Virus record (IMG/VR): IMGVR_UViG_3300045146_000625
Location: 1 to 24,208 of that record
Direction: 5' to 3' (one strand)
DNA from: a virus
Length of the DNA: 24,208 nucleotides
A program made the translations under genes and the position numbers. Below the pieces are notes generated by a model. That model was not told the DNA's origin. It searched no databases and was given only the letters and a program-made list of their open reading frames with translations. Below are positions 5,846 through 13,197 of this stretch, in pieces; position 1 is the stretch's first letter, and the number at the start of each line of letters is the position of its first letter.

Positions 5846-6667
5846 ATGACCAGAACAGTCCTTAAGTGGCTGGGCAGCAAGGCCGGCATCATTGACACCT
5901 TGCGCCAGCACCTACCAGCCGGTAAGCGACTGGTTGAACCGTTCGTCGGCAGCGGCGCGGTGTTTCTCAACACCGACTATGAAAGCTATTTGCTGTGCGA
6001 TATCAACAGTGATCTGATCAACTTCCACAACGTCGCCAAAAACCTGCCGGACGTCCTGATTCGCGAAGCGCGCAACCTCTTCAGGGAGCACGCCAACGAG
6101 GCCGGATATTACGCCGTGCGGGCCGATTTTAACCTGCGCTGCGACAGTAATTTCCTGTACCGCGCCGCGCAGTTCCTTTACCTGAATCGCCACGGCTTCA
6201 ATGGCGTTTGCCGCTACAACCTGCGCGGCGAGTTTAATGTGCCGTTCGGTCATCGAAAAGCGCCCTATTTCCCTGAAGACGAGATCCGAGCTTTCTCTGA
6301 GAAGGCGCAGGCCACAAAAGCGATTTTCCTGTGCTGCGCATTCCAGGAAGCGATCAGGATGGCACAGGCCGGCGACGTGATTTATTGCGATCCGCCCTAC
6401 ATCCCGGCCAGCGCCACAGCCAATTTCACCAGCTACCACACCGACGGCTTTACCAGCGAACAACAGAGAAAGCTGGCGCGCATGCTGCGCATTGCAGCAA
6501 AACGCGGCCGCCACGTCGTAGCCTCGAACAGCGAAACCGACGCCGCGCGGGAGCTGTATTCCGATTTCATCATCACAATCGCCACCGCACGCCGTTCTGT
6601 CAGCGCCAAAGCTGCCAGCCGCGCAACAGCTGGCGAGATCATCGCAACTTTGAAGGCAACAACATGA
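5846..6667 (+). CDS. dam: DNA adenine methyltransferase (Dam, D12 class)
   Basis: The protein has 273 residues, normal for phage Dam enzymes. It shows the D12 class motif order: KWLGSKAGII (7-16) at the cofactor-proximal N-terminus, motif I FVGSGAVF (33-40), acidic CDINSDLINFH (51-61) and catalytic motif IV DPPY (182-185). It transfers a methyl group from S-adenosylmethionine to adenine N6, probably in GATC. Phage Dam genes can protect DNA from restriction or affect replication timing. The start has AAGGGG upstream. Its stop overlaps the next start (ATGA at 6664-6667). Confidence 0.95.
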   Translation: MTRTVLKWLGSKAGIIDTLRQHLPAGKRLVEPFVGSGAVFLNTDYESYLLCDINSDLINFHNVAKNLPDVLIREARNLFREHANEAGYYAVRADFNLRCDSNFLYRAAQFLYLNRHGFNGVCRYNLRGEFNVPFGHRKAPYFPEDEIRAFSEKAQATKAIFLCCAFQEAIRMAQAGDVIYCDPPYIPASATANFTSYHTDGFTSEQQRKLARMLRIAAKRGRHVVASNSETDAARELYSDFIITIATARRSVSAKAASRATAGEIIATLKATT

Positions 6668-6933
6668 AAAAACACGAACTAAAGATCCTGCCGGAGCATT
6701 TCGCGGCAGTGGTCAGCGGTGAAAAGAAAGCAGAGTTTCGCATCAACGATCGGGGCTATTCCGTCGGCGATCTGGTGTGCCTGTTCGAATACGGATGGCT
6801 GAAGGATTGCGATGGTCTTGAAGGATTTTCAGGTCAGCACGTTTGGGTGCGAATCACCCATGTTACCGATTTGCACCCGTGGAAACCGGGTTACGTCATG
6901 TTGAGCATCGAACGTGGGCCATTCAAATGCTAA
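6664..6933 (+). CDS. DUF3850 (ASCH/PUA-like) protein
   Basis: The protein has 89 residues from ATG 6664, translationally coupled to dam. The sequence HELKILPEHFAAVVSGEKKAEFRINDRGYSVGDLVCLFEYGW followed by HVWVRITHV and GYVMLSI is the DUF3850 pattern, a small beta-barrel related to ASCH/PUA domains that bind RNA or modified nucleobases. Such genes are common in tailed-phage early regions. Its exact role is unknown. A longer frame running from 6331 is just an extension through dam in another frame. It overlaps the start of gpA by 20 bases if GTG 6914 is used. Confidence 0.88.
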   Translation: MKKHELKILPEHFAAVVSGEKKAEFRINDRGYSVGDLVCLFEYGWLKDCDGLEGFSGQHVWVRITHVTDLHPWKPGYVMLSIERGPFKC

Positions 6934-9523
6934 TGCCTTCACGCACAATCATTTATCCAGGTGGAACAGCAATAATCGACGCCGGCGTTTGCGAATGACG
7001 AACCCCATTCGAGGCCGTCGCCAACCATCACCGCCGTTACCATACCCTGGCAGCGGCGCGCCTGATTTTGAATGGACCTATCCGTGGAACGCCCCACGCC
7101 CGGCGCTCGAGCCACCTGTAGACCTGCTGGCCGAAAGCCAGAAACAGACCGAAGAACAGATCGCCGCCACGCTGCGCGCGCATCATCTGCTTGAGCAGCA
7201 GCCGCAACTGATCCAGCGCGATGTGCGTTACCACGTCAACCAGTTGGAAGAATCCCAGGGCATCCGCCGGAGCAATGCGTACTTGACGAAAAACTTTGTT
7301 GAGCGCGTATTGCCACGGCTTGATCTCGTCAACGAGAAATACCGCATTTCAGAAAACAACATCGACGCCGATCTGTGCCAGCGGTTCAATCGGCTGCCAG
7401 ATGCCAGCCGCGCCGACGTCGAGCTGTTGGCCAAGGATATCGCGATCACCATCAAGCGCGAGTTAAGCGTGATCGATGAAGATGCCGGCGGTGCCTCAGA
7501 GTTCCTGAGCGTGCTGGAGCTATACCTAGGCGCAGCTGCCTTGACCCGCCGATTCAAACAGACCCCGCCGCTGTGGGATACCTATCAGTCTGACAGCGAA
7601 AAAATGGCGATCGAGAATACCGGGCCGGCGGTGCGACGCATACTGTCCGAAAACTGGTGGCTGCGCCGCCTGCGCCGGCATGCTGACCGATGGAAAGAAC
7701 ACTTGCATATAGCGATCGGCCACGTCAGCAAGAAGGCGACGCCATACGCCAGCCGGCCAACGGTCGGAGACTGGCGGGAGCAGAAGCGGCGCACGCGCGA
7801 ATTTCTCAAGTCGATGGAACTTGAGGACGACGAGGGCAACCGCATTTCGCTGATCGACAAATACGATCACAGCGTGGCGAACCCAGCGATCCGCCGTTGC
7901 GAGCTGATGGCGCGCATCCGCGGCTTTGAAAATATCTGCAATGAAATGGGCTTTGTGGGGGAGTTTTACACCCTGACGGCCCCTTCTCGCTTCCATGCCA
8001 CCAACAAGCACGGCCACCGCAATAAAAAATGGCGCGGAGCCAGCCCGGATGAAACGCAGCGCTACCTGCGCGGCGTCTGGGAGCGCGCCCGCGCCAAGCT
8101 GCACCGAGAGGACGTTCGAATTTTCGGGATCCGGGTAGCCGAGCCGCACGCCGACGGAACACCGCATTGGCATATGTTGCTGTTCATGCGTCCTGAAGCA
8201 GTGGAGCAGGTACGCAGTATTCTGCGCAGCTACGCCTGCGAGGAAGACGCCGGCGAGCTGTACAGCGAGCGCACCAGAAAGGCCCGTTTCCACGCTGAAG
8301 CCATCGACCCCGAGAAAGGCAGCGCCACCGGCTACATCGCTAAATACATCAGCAAAAACATCGACGGTTACGCGCTTGACGGCGAGCTTGACGACGACAG
8401 CGGCAAAGAGTTGAAGGAAGTCGCCCCGGCCGTGTCTGCCTGGGCGGCCCGTTGGCGTATTCGTCAGTTTCAGTTTATCGGCGGCGCGCCGGTAACGGTT
8501 TATCGTGAGTTGCGCCGCATGGCCGATCATGAAACCGCCGTCGGCCTGAGCGTCGAATTCGCTGCCGTGCACGATGCTGCCGACTGCGGGAAGTGGGCGG
8601 AGTACGTCAACGCCCAGGGCGGGCCGTTTGTCCGTCGCGATGATCTGGTCGTGCGCACCTACTACGAGCCGGCAGAAACGCCGAACGATTATGGCGAAGA
8701 CGTGATCCGGATCCGTGGGGTGTTCTCTCCGCCTGTCGGTATCGACACGCCAATCATCACCCGCACGACAGAATGGAAGTTTGTACCGGCGCGTGCCGTT
8801 GACCTGGCCGTTGACCTTAAGGGCGCGCCTGCGCCCTCTCGGAGTTCTGTCAATAACTGTACGGCATCGCCGGAAAGGTTAAAAACCAAACAGCCACCGG
8901 AGCCACCGCCACCACCTGAAAACCTCAATTTTGAGCAATTAACCGACAAAGAACGGCGGTTGTTGCTCCGGCGGATACGCAGCACATCGCCAGAAAGAGT
9001 GAAAAACCCATACGCGGCAGTCGCCGACGGCTTCGCATTGCCTGATGAGGGGGATTATCTGCCCCAAATCCGGGCAAAACAGCCAGATCCAGACAGCCTG
9101 GCACGCTGGCGCGAACAGATTCACCAGGAGCAGCAGCAGCGTGCGCTGGCATATTTCTACCTGAGCGACATTCAGGATGCAGCAGCTGACAGACCGGCGG
9201 GCGCGAGCGAGGGGATCGGCACGCTCCGCCGGCCACTCAGTCCACAGGAACGCCAGATAGAAAGATTCGCTGAGTCGATAGGCTTCAGCCTGGACGCCAG
9301 TATTTTGAAGGCGGCGGCCAAAGGGGCAACGGTGATCGTTGACGGCAAGCGATATAGAGCGCGGGCTGACGGTTGTTTGTACCTGCAACCGACACCAGCA
9401 GCCACACCAAGCGCGCTGACTCGCCTTACTGCGCTATGGAAACGGCAGGTATCCGAGAAGGAAAGGCTTGTCGGCAATCATTTAAGAAGAGAAGCGGCAA
9501 AACAACAGGAATCGGAGGAATAG
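6914..9523 (+). CDS. A: Replication initiator gpA (HUH rolling-circle endonuclease)
   Basis: The protein has up to 869 residues and resembles P2 gpA throughout. Examples are TPYASRPTVGDWREQKRRTREFL, FYTLTAPSRFH, and the HUH motif in EPHADGTPHWHMLLF (H418 and H420). The dual-tyrosine motif GYIAKYISKNIDGY has Y474 and Y478, which nick and join DNA in turn. gpA nicks the phage origin, which in P2 lies inside A itself, and starts rolling-circle replication. The long N- and C-terminal extensions around the HUH core fit the family. The C-terminal third is proline-rich near 650-680 (KQPPEPPPPPENLNF). The start is uncertain: GTG 6914 gives the full frame, while ATG 6995 (MTNPIRGRRQ) is a reasonable alternative. 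Neither has a good ribosome site, suggesting coupling to the upstream gene. Confidence 0.95.
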   Translation: MGHSNANAFTHNHLSRWNSNNRRRRLRMTNPIRGRRQPSPPLPYPGSGAPDFEWTYPWNAPRPALEPPVDLLAESQKQTEEQIAATLRAHHLLEQQPQLIQRDVRYHVNQLEESQGIRRSNAYLTKNFVERVLPRLDLVNEKYRISENNIDADLCQRFNRLPDASRADVELLAKDIAITIKRELSVIDEDAGGASEFLSVLELYLGAAALTRRFKQTPPLWDTYQSDSEKMAIENTGPAVRRILSENWWLRRLRRHADRWKEHLHIAIGHVSKKATPYASRPTVGDWREQKRRTREFLKSMELEDDEGNRISLIDKYDHSVANPAIRRCELMARIRGFENICNEMGFVGEFYTLTAPSRFHATNKHGHRNKKWRGASPDETQRYLRGVWERARAKLHREDVRIFGIRVAEPHADGTPHWHMLLFMRPEAVEQVRSILRSYACEEDAGELYSERTRKARFHAEAIDPEKGSATGYIAKYISKNIDGYALDGELDDDSGKELKEVAPAVSAWAARWRIRQFQFIGGAPVTVYRELRRMADHETAVGLSVEFAAVHDAADCGKWAEYVNAQGGPFVRRDDLVVRTYYEPAETPNDYGEDVIRIRGVFSPPVGIDTPIITRTTEWKFVPARAVDLAVDLKGAPAPSRSSVNNCTASPERLKTKQPPEPPPPPENLNFEQLTDKERRLLLRRIRSTSPERVKNPYAAVADGFALPDEGDYLPQIRAKQPDPDSLARWREQIHQEQQQRALAYFYLSDIQDAAADRPAGASEGIGTLRRPLSPQERQIERFAESIGFSLDASILKAAAKGATVIVDGKRYRARADGCLYLQPTPAATPSALTRLTALWKRQVSEKERLVGNHLRREAAKQQESEE

Positions 9524-9524
9524 C

Positions 9525-9869
9525 ATGACCACATCAGCAGAACGTAAACGCAGCCAGCGCCAGCGCGACAAGGCCAACGGCATCACCACGATAACCCTGC
9601 GCGTTGATAGCCAGGAAATGGCGATGATCCTGGAAGGTTGCCAGCAGCGCCGGATCGCGAGGGAACCTTATGAGGTGACGGAATACCTGATCGGCCTCAT
9701 ACGACAAGACAATAAGCTGTTGCATAAACAACTGACCGAGCTGCGTAAAAGTAGCTGTGGGAAATGCGGCGATACGTTGCCGGGCGAGCTGGGCGGGTGC
9801 TGCATGCAAGGTGATTCGCAATGCTGGCAGACCACCGGCTACAGAAAGTTGATGTTGACAACACTATAG
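9525..9869 (+). CDS. Small early protein with cysteine-rich C-terminus
   Basis: The protein has 114 residues and starts one base after the gpA stop, with GGAGGAAT upstream. The N-terminal half is basic and helical (SAERKRSQRQRDKANGITTITLRVDSQEMAMILEGC), with an RHH-like strand-helix-helix appearance. The C-terminal part has clustered cysteines (CGKCGD...GGCC...CW), suggesting zinc binding. I recall similar small proteins after gpA in other enterobacterial P2-like phages but know no function. It is the last gene before the AT-rich cargo. Confidence 0.75.
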   Translation: MTTSAERKRSQRQRDKANGITTITLRVDSQEMAMILEGCQQRRIAREPYEVTEYLIGLIRQDNKLLHKQLTELRKSSCGKCGDTLPGELGGCCMQGDSQCWQTTGYRKLMLTTL

Positions 9870-9994
9870 CACTATCAGCAGACATAATATTGCAACAGAG
9901 GAAAAATGAGTGTAAAAACTGAGATTTGAGGTGTGGAATCATGCACAATAATTAACCCCCCCTCATGTTAAAAAACATTATTATTAGGTTTGAA

Positions 9995-10504
9995 ATGAAT
10001 AGACAACTTATAGAAAAAATTAAAAATGAATGCCTTCGCATTGAAGAGGATGCGCTCTATTCGTCGAAGTCACATTATAATGCCTCTGTTCCATGGGATA
10101 AATGCAATTTAATAGTTGGCGTGGCTATAGCAATATTAGCTGCACTTACTGGATTAAGCGCTGTAAAAGATATGACAATAGTAACAATAGTTATATCCAT
10201 AATACTGACGATTTTGACTGCAATAAATACTGCTTTGAACCCAAGCAAGAAGGCGAGTCAGTACAAATCCGCAGCAGGAGAATATAATAACCTTAAAAAT
10301 AATGTAAGGATATTTCGCGAGATCGAACTACATGAAACAAACTTGCCAGATAAAGAATTGAAAGAGAAAATACAAGTACTTTCTGATCACAGGAATCAGT
10401 TAAATATTACTTCACCAACGATCCCTCGTTGGGCTTATAAAATGACCCAATCTGACTTCAATAATGATTTTGTTACTTACGACGTTGACAAGGAAAATAA
10501 ATGA
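9995..10504 (+). CDS. SLATT-domain two-TM protein (candidate CBASS-like effector)
   Basis: The protein has 169 residues from ATG 9995, chosen because AGG lies six bases upstream. ATG 9965 adds ten residues but has no ribosome site. The protein has an N-terminal helix (QLIEKIKNECLRIEEDALYSSKSHYNA), two closely spaced membrane helices (about 38-56 and 61-81 from this start; VGVAIAILAALTGL and IVTIVISIILTILTAIN), then a cytosolic helical tail. This is the SLATT layout (SMODS- and SLOG-associating two-TM effector). Such proteins are predicted to form pores when a cyclic-nucleotide signal arrives. Its stop overlaps the next gene by ATGA, and that gene encodes a CD-NTase-like enzyme, as expected for an effector-synthase pair. 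AT-rich composition marks it as acquired cargo. Confidence 0.82.
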   Translation: MNRQLIEKIKNECLRIEEDALYSSKSHYNASVPWDKCNLIVGVAIAILAALTGLSAVKDMTIVTIVISIILTILTAINTALNPSKKASQYKSAAGEYNNLKNNVRIFREIELHETNLPDKELKEKIQVLSDHRNQLNITSPTIPRWAYKMTQSDFNNDFVTYDVDKENK

Positions 10505-11280
10505 GCGTTCAATCATATTTAGATTCTATAGCTAGAAATGCGATTTTGAAAGATAGCTCGGTAACAACATCGATAGCTACATTAAAAACAAGACTGAATT
10601 TATATTTTAATGCTACAGATGTAACTAATCATTTTACATTTGGTTCAAACACCAGATATACGATGCTGCCAAGAACATACGATCCTCAGTCTGATGTTGA
10701 CTACATGATTGTATTTAACAATACCGGCTACCAACCACAAACCTATCTCAATAAGTTGAAAAACTTTGTTGGATATTATTATACCTCATCAGAAATAAAG
10801 CAAAGCCACCCAACTATAAGGTTAAACCTTAATCATATTACTTTTGAATTAGTCCCTGCAATATATAACATATTTTATGGATATCAAATCCCTGCCCCTG
10901 CTGATAATTTTCAATCATGGATAAATACAGATCCTAATGCTTTTAATCTTAGCTTAACAGAAAAAAACAAGAATAATTATCACCTAATAAAACCATTAAT
11001 AAGAATTTTAAAATACTGGAATGCTAATGCCGGATATGTTTTTGAGTCTTATGAATTAGAAAAAAACATCGTGAGCATGAATTTTTTCTTTTGTCATAAC
11101 ATAAAAGATTACTTTTACAGTGCGGTAGAATCAATTTATTGCTCCTATTTAGCACCACAATGGAAACAAAACGCCGTAAACAAGCTAAAGAATGTGGTTG
11201 CAGAAACGAAGTTGAACGAAGCTAATGGATGGAACATCTTAGCTGAAGCAGAAATAAAAAAAATATTACCTGAAATTTGA
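10501..11280 (+). CDS. CD-NTase-like (SMODS) nucleotidyltransferase
   Basis: The protein has 259 residues. It has the pol-beta nucleotidyltransferase signature of CD-NTases: GSNTRYT (G48, S49), DVDYMIVF with metal ligands D65 and D67, and a third acidic residue in FELVPA (E116). The basic R52 and T54 after the GS motif also fit. The C-terminal helical region includes LIKPLIRILKYWNAN, which resembles the core of the OAS/cGAS-type helical domain. It should make a cyclic or linear oligonucleotide signal. The partner SLATT gene is directly upstream with a four-base overlap. It is shorter than many CBASS synthases. No Cap2/Cap3 ancillary genes are present, so this would be a minimal type I-like system. 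Enzyme class is confident. The defence role is inferred from the pairing and location. Confidence 0.85.
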   Translation: MSVQSYLDSIARNAILKDSSVTTSIATLKTRLNLYFNATDVTNHFTFGSNTRYTMLPRTYDPQSDVDYMIVFNNTGYQPQTYLNKLKNFVGYYYTSSEIKQSHPTIRLNLNHITFELVPAIYNIFYGYQIPAPADNFQSWINTDPNAFNLSLTEKNKNNYHLIKPLIRILKYWNANAGYVFESYELEKNIVSMNFFFCHNIKDYFYSAVESIYCSYLAPQWKQNAVNKLKNVVAETKLNEANGWNILAEAEIKKILPEI

Positions 11281-11302
11281 AATAAATAGAAATCTAAAAC
11301 TA

Positions 11303-11331
11303 TAAGCGCAGATAAAAAAACTGTGCTTATT
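11303..11331 (+). terminator. Hairpin after the CD-NTase gene
   Basis: ATAAGCGCAG (11303-11312) pairs with CTGTGCTTAT (11322-11331), with one G-U pair and a nine-base A-rich loop. It begins 22 bases after the stop. The following T tract is short, so termination strength is uncertain. Confidence 0.5.
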
Positions 11332-11574
11332 TATGTACTGCATCTGTAGTTTATAGAGTTAGCGTAATTATACTCGTTTACACCAGCCGTATGAAAACAC
11401 GAGAACACCGACAATAGCGTATTTTACTGTGCGTTTTTCATATTTAACTTTACTCTCACACATTATGCCCCAAACTAAAATCTGTGGTAGTAAATAGTTG
11501 CGGTGAATTAATATTCAAAAAAGTGAATAACACCCGCCCGGCAACATAGAAACCCGCATATTACCGCCCCCACC

Positions 11575-11612
11575 AAAGCGCCTACACGCCACACAGCGAG
11601 GCGCTTTTTCTT
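11575..11612 (+). terminator. Rho-independent terminator upstream of cos
   Basis: A perfect nine-base inverted repeat AAAGCGCCT/AGGCGCTTT (11575-11583 and 11599-11607) is followed by a T-rich tract (CTTTTTCTTT). It would stop rightward early and cargo transcription before the cos end. Confidence 0.65.
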
Positions 11613-11721
11613 TGCATCAACGATCGCACATCAAATCTGATCGCCTCGCAGCGATGCGCAGGTGAATGCGGTGCGGGGTTTGCGGCGCATAGGCAGGAAA
11701 AACGATCCCCATCGATCCCCT

Positions 11722-11752
11722 GTTCCGTGCCGTCCCCCCCGCCCCCACGCTG
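11722..11752. other. cos: Candidate cos (packaging end) site
   Basis: In P2 the cos end lies between the tin/old region and Q, which matches this place. The reverse complement here contains GGCGGGG followed shortly by GCAC, resembling the P2 cohesive end (GGCGAGGCGGGGAAAGCAC, from memory). The match is partial, and the exact nick positions cannot be set from sequence alone. Confidence 0.4.
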
Positions 11753-12007
11753 CATGCTTAACAATTCGCTTTTTATGCAGTAGGAAAAAGGCGCTAAAGC
11801 CTTGTTCGGTGCGGTTTTGAGGGGTGATTAGGTATGCAATGAACTATGCGGATTGTTGCACTTAGGATATGCGGCGTTTTTTTGGCAAAGAATCACTTTC
11901 GATCTCTGCAAAAACCGCCTTTGCGGGTTGAGTGCCGACATTGAGCATGGCGGGCGACTTGGCGTTATCCTGCCACGTCACATTTTAATTTTCAACAGCC
12001 GTGTGAC

Positions 12008-12074
12008 GCGACATTTTAATGAAAAAAAAAGCATGTGACATGTCACAATGGCGCACGGATAAAAAATGCGACAT
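12008..12074. repeat. Cluster of GYGACAT words next to cos
   Basis: GCGACAT occurs at 12008-12014 and 12068-12074 and GTGACAT at 12035-12041. The middle copy lies in a perfect 12-base palindrome GTGACATGTCAC (12035-12046). ACATTTTAAT is also repeated at 11980-11989 and 12011-12020, 31 bases apart. These could be terminase or host-protein binding sites near cos. Confidence 0.45.
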
Positions 12075-12095
12075 GAATAGCGCCGCATAAGAATG

Positions 12096-12117
12096 CAAAA
12101 ACCGCCTTTCGGCGGTT
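12096..12117 (-). terminator. Rho-independent terminator of the P-Q operon
   Basis: Read leftward, AACCGCC and GGCGGTT form a seven-base stem with a GAAA tetraloop, followed by a run of T. It lies about 40 bases after the portal stop and ends the leftward late operon. A weaker hairpin of similar form at 11911-11926 may be a back-up. Confidence 0.85.
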
Positions 12118-12159
12118 CACATGGCAAACATCAAGCCATCGACTCAATAAGCTAGTAAC

Positions 12160-13197
12160 TTATTGGTCATTCTTGAGCAATTCATACGAGTTGAAGCTGA
12201 TCACTTCCTCCCCTACCCAGTCGTTTAGCTCGCAAAGGCGCTCCTGCAACGGGGCCAGCTCATTAATCGCAAATACCCGTGCGGCCTTTTCCACATCCCC
12301 GAATCCGCCGGTGTTATTCGGCAAAATCCCCATTAACTGCGGCGGCGTGCGCTGGGACGCCAGCTGATCGTCGCGCGTCACGTTCTTGATGTTCAAAAAC
12401 TCATCTTTCGCTGCCACCTCAGCAAGCGGGATCAGCTGCAAGCCGTCCGGCTTACCGCCCGGCGCATACATGAACAGATTGCGGAAGTTGCCCGGCCCTT
12501 TCGATTCCTTCAGCGCTTTGCGCAGGTTGTCGATATCCTCCTGTTTATGCGCTGCATCGTTCATGTACAGGATAAAGCCGGCATGGCTGCCGTTGAGGTA
12601 GTATTTCCGGCGAAACAGCGTTGCGGCCTCGTTCAACCAGATGGAGTTAAGCGAGGAAAGATATTCAGGAACGCCGTAGATCTCCTGATTAATGTCCGGG
12701 TCAAGCAGGTGGAAAATGGTGCCATCTTCAAACTGATGCGGCTCCGCCCACGATTGCACGAACCAATAAGAATCAGTATTGACGCCGCGGCGGGTATATT
12801 TCGCCAGGCTGGGAACCAGCTTCATTATCCCGCCGAGGCGGTTGTAACGCGACTCCATAAAGCTGTTGCCGAACACCATGAAATCCTGCGCATAGCGGCT
12901 GAAATCCTGCTTTGACAGCAGCCGGTGGGGCTTGAACATGCTCACTAAGATGTTGCGCTTCATCGTGATCGGTGAACTGTGATGAACCGCCGCGCGGAAC
13001 GTCTTCGCCAGGCCGTTGAACGAGATAGGCGGTTCATACCAGCGATCGACGACACAGCACTCCAGATAATCCAGTATTTCGCGCCGATCCAGCATCGGGA
13101 TCGGGTCGCCGAAGGTGAACGCCTCGACGTGTTGCGCGCCAGTCTGTTTTTGTGTCGTCGGCTGGGCGTGCTTGCGGCCCCGGTTGCGCTTGCTCAT
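12160..13197 (-). CDS. Q: Portal protein gpQ
   Basis: The protein has 345 residues, almost the length of P2 gpQ. Typical portal segments are AFTFGDPIPMLDRREILDYLECC at the N-terminus, YEPPISFNGLAKTFRAAVHHSSPI, DFMVFGNSFMESRYNRLGG, GVPEYLSSLNSIWLNEAATLFRRKYYLNGSHAGFILYM and SQRTPPQLMGILPNNTGGFGD. Twelve copies form the ring at the capsid vertex through which DNA is packaged. It lies directly after gpP with no gap between the two genes and shares its leftward late transcript. A strong terminator follows. Confidence 0.97.
   Translation of the reverse strand: MSKRNRGRKHAQPTTQKQTGAQHVEAFTFGDPIPMLDRREILDYLECCVVDRWYEPPISFNGLAKTFRAAVHHSSPITMKRNILVSMFKPHRLLSKQDFSRYAQDFMVFGNSFMESRYNRLGGIMKLVPSLAKYTRRGVNTDSYWFVQSWAEPHQFEDGTIFHLLDPDINQEIYGVPEYLSSLNSIWLNEAATLFRRKYYLNGSHAGFILYMNDAAHKQEDIDNLRKALKESKGPGNFRNLFMYAPGGKPDGLQLIPLAEVAAKDEFLNIKNVTRDDQLASQRTPPQLMGILPNNTGGFGDVEKAARVFAINELAPLQERLCELNDWVGEEVISFNSYELLKNDQ

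Larger units (their letters stand above)
11281..12159. other. Long non-coding region containing terminators and the probable cos end
   Basis: No credible gene is seen in about 880 bases; frames of 60-61 codons here have no ribosome sites or recognisable features. In order the region holds a hairpin after the nucleotidyltransferase gene (11303-11331), a strong plus-strand terminator (11575-11607), a C-rich segment resembling cos (about 11726-11750), a minus-strand hairpin with a T tract (11911-11926), repeated GYGACAT and ACATTTTAAT words (11980-12074) and the terminator of the Q/P operon (12096-12117). Confidence 0.7.

Noticed and set aside
7526-8572. 348-codon minus-strand frame opposite gpA
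   Set aside because: It is a shadow of the HUH initiator in GC-rich DNA, without a ribosome site or recognisable domain.
9855-9888. TTGACA and CATAAT as a promoter for the SLATT/CD-NTase pair
   Set aside because: The spacing is 22 bases, too long for a standard sigma-70 promoter, so I did not list it as a feature. The pair's promoter remains unassigned.
11582-11764. 60-codon minus-strand frame in the cos region
   Set aside because: It runs through the terminator hairpin and the probable cos site, has no ribosome site and shows no recognisable protein features.
11853-12038. 61-codon plus-strand frame after cos
   Set aside because: It has low-complexity composition, no ribosome site, and crosses a terminator-like hairpin and the repeat cluster.
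2820-12160. CRISPR array or tRNA gene
   Set aside because: No regularly spaced direct repeats of CRISPR type and no cloverleaf-like segment were seen.
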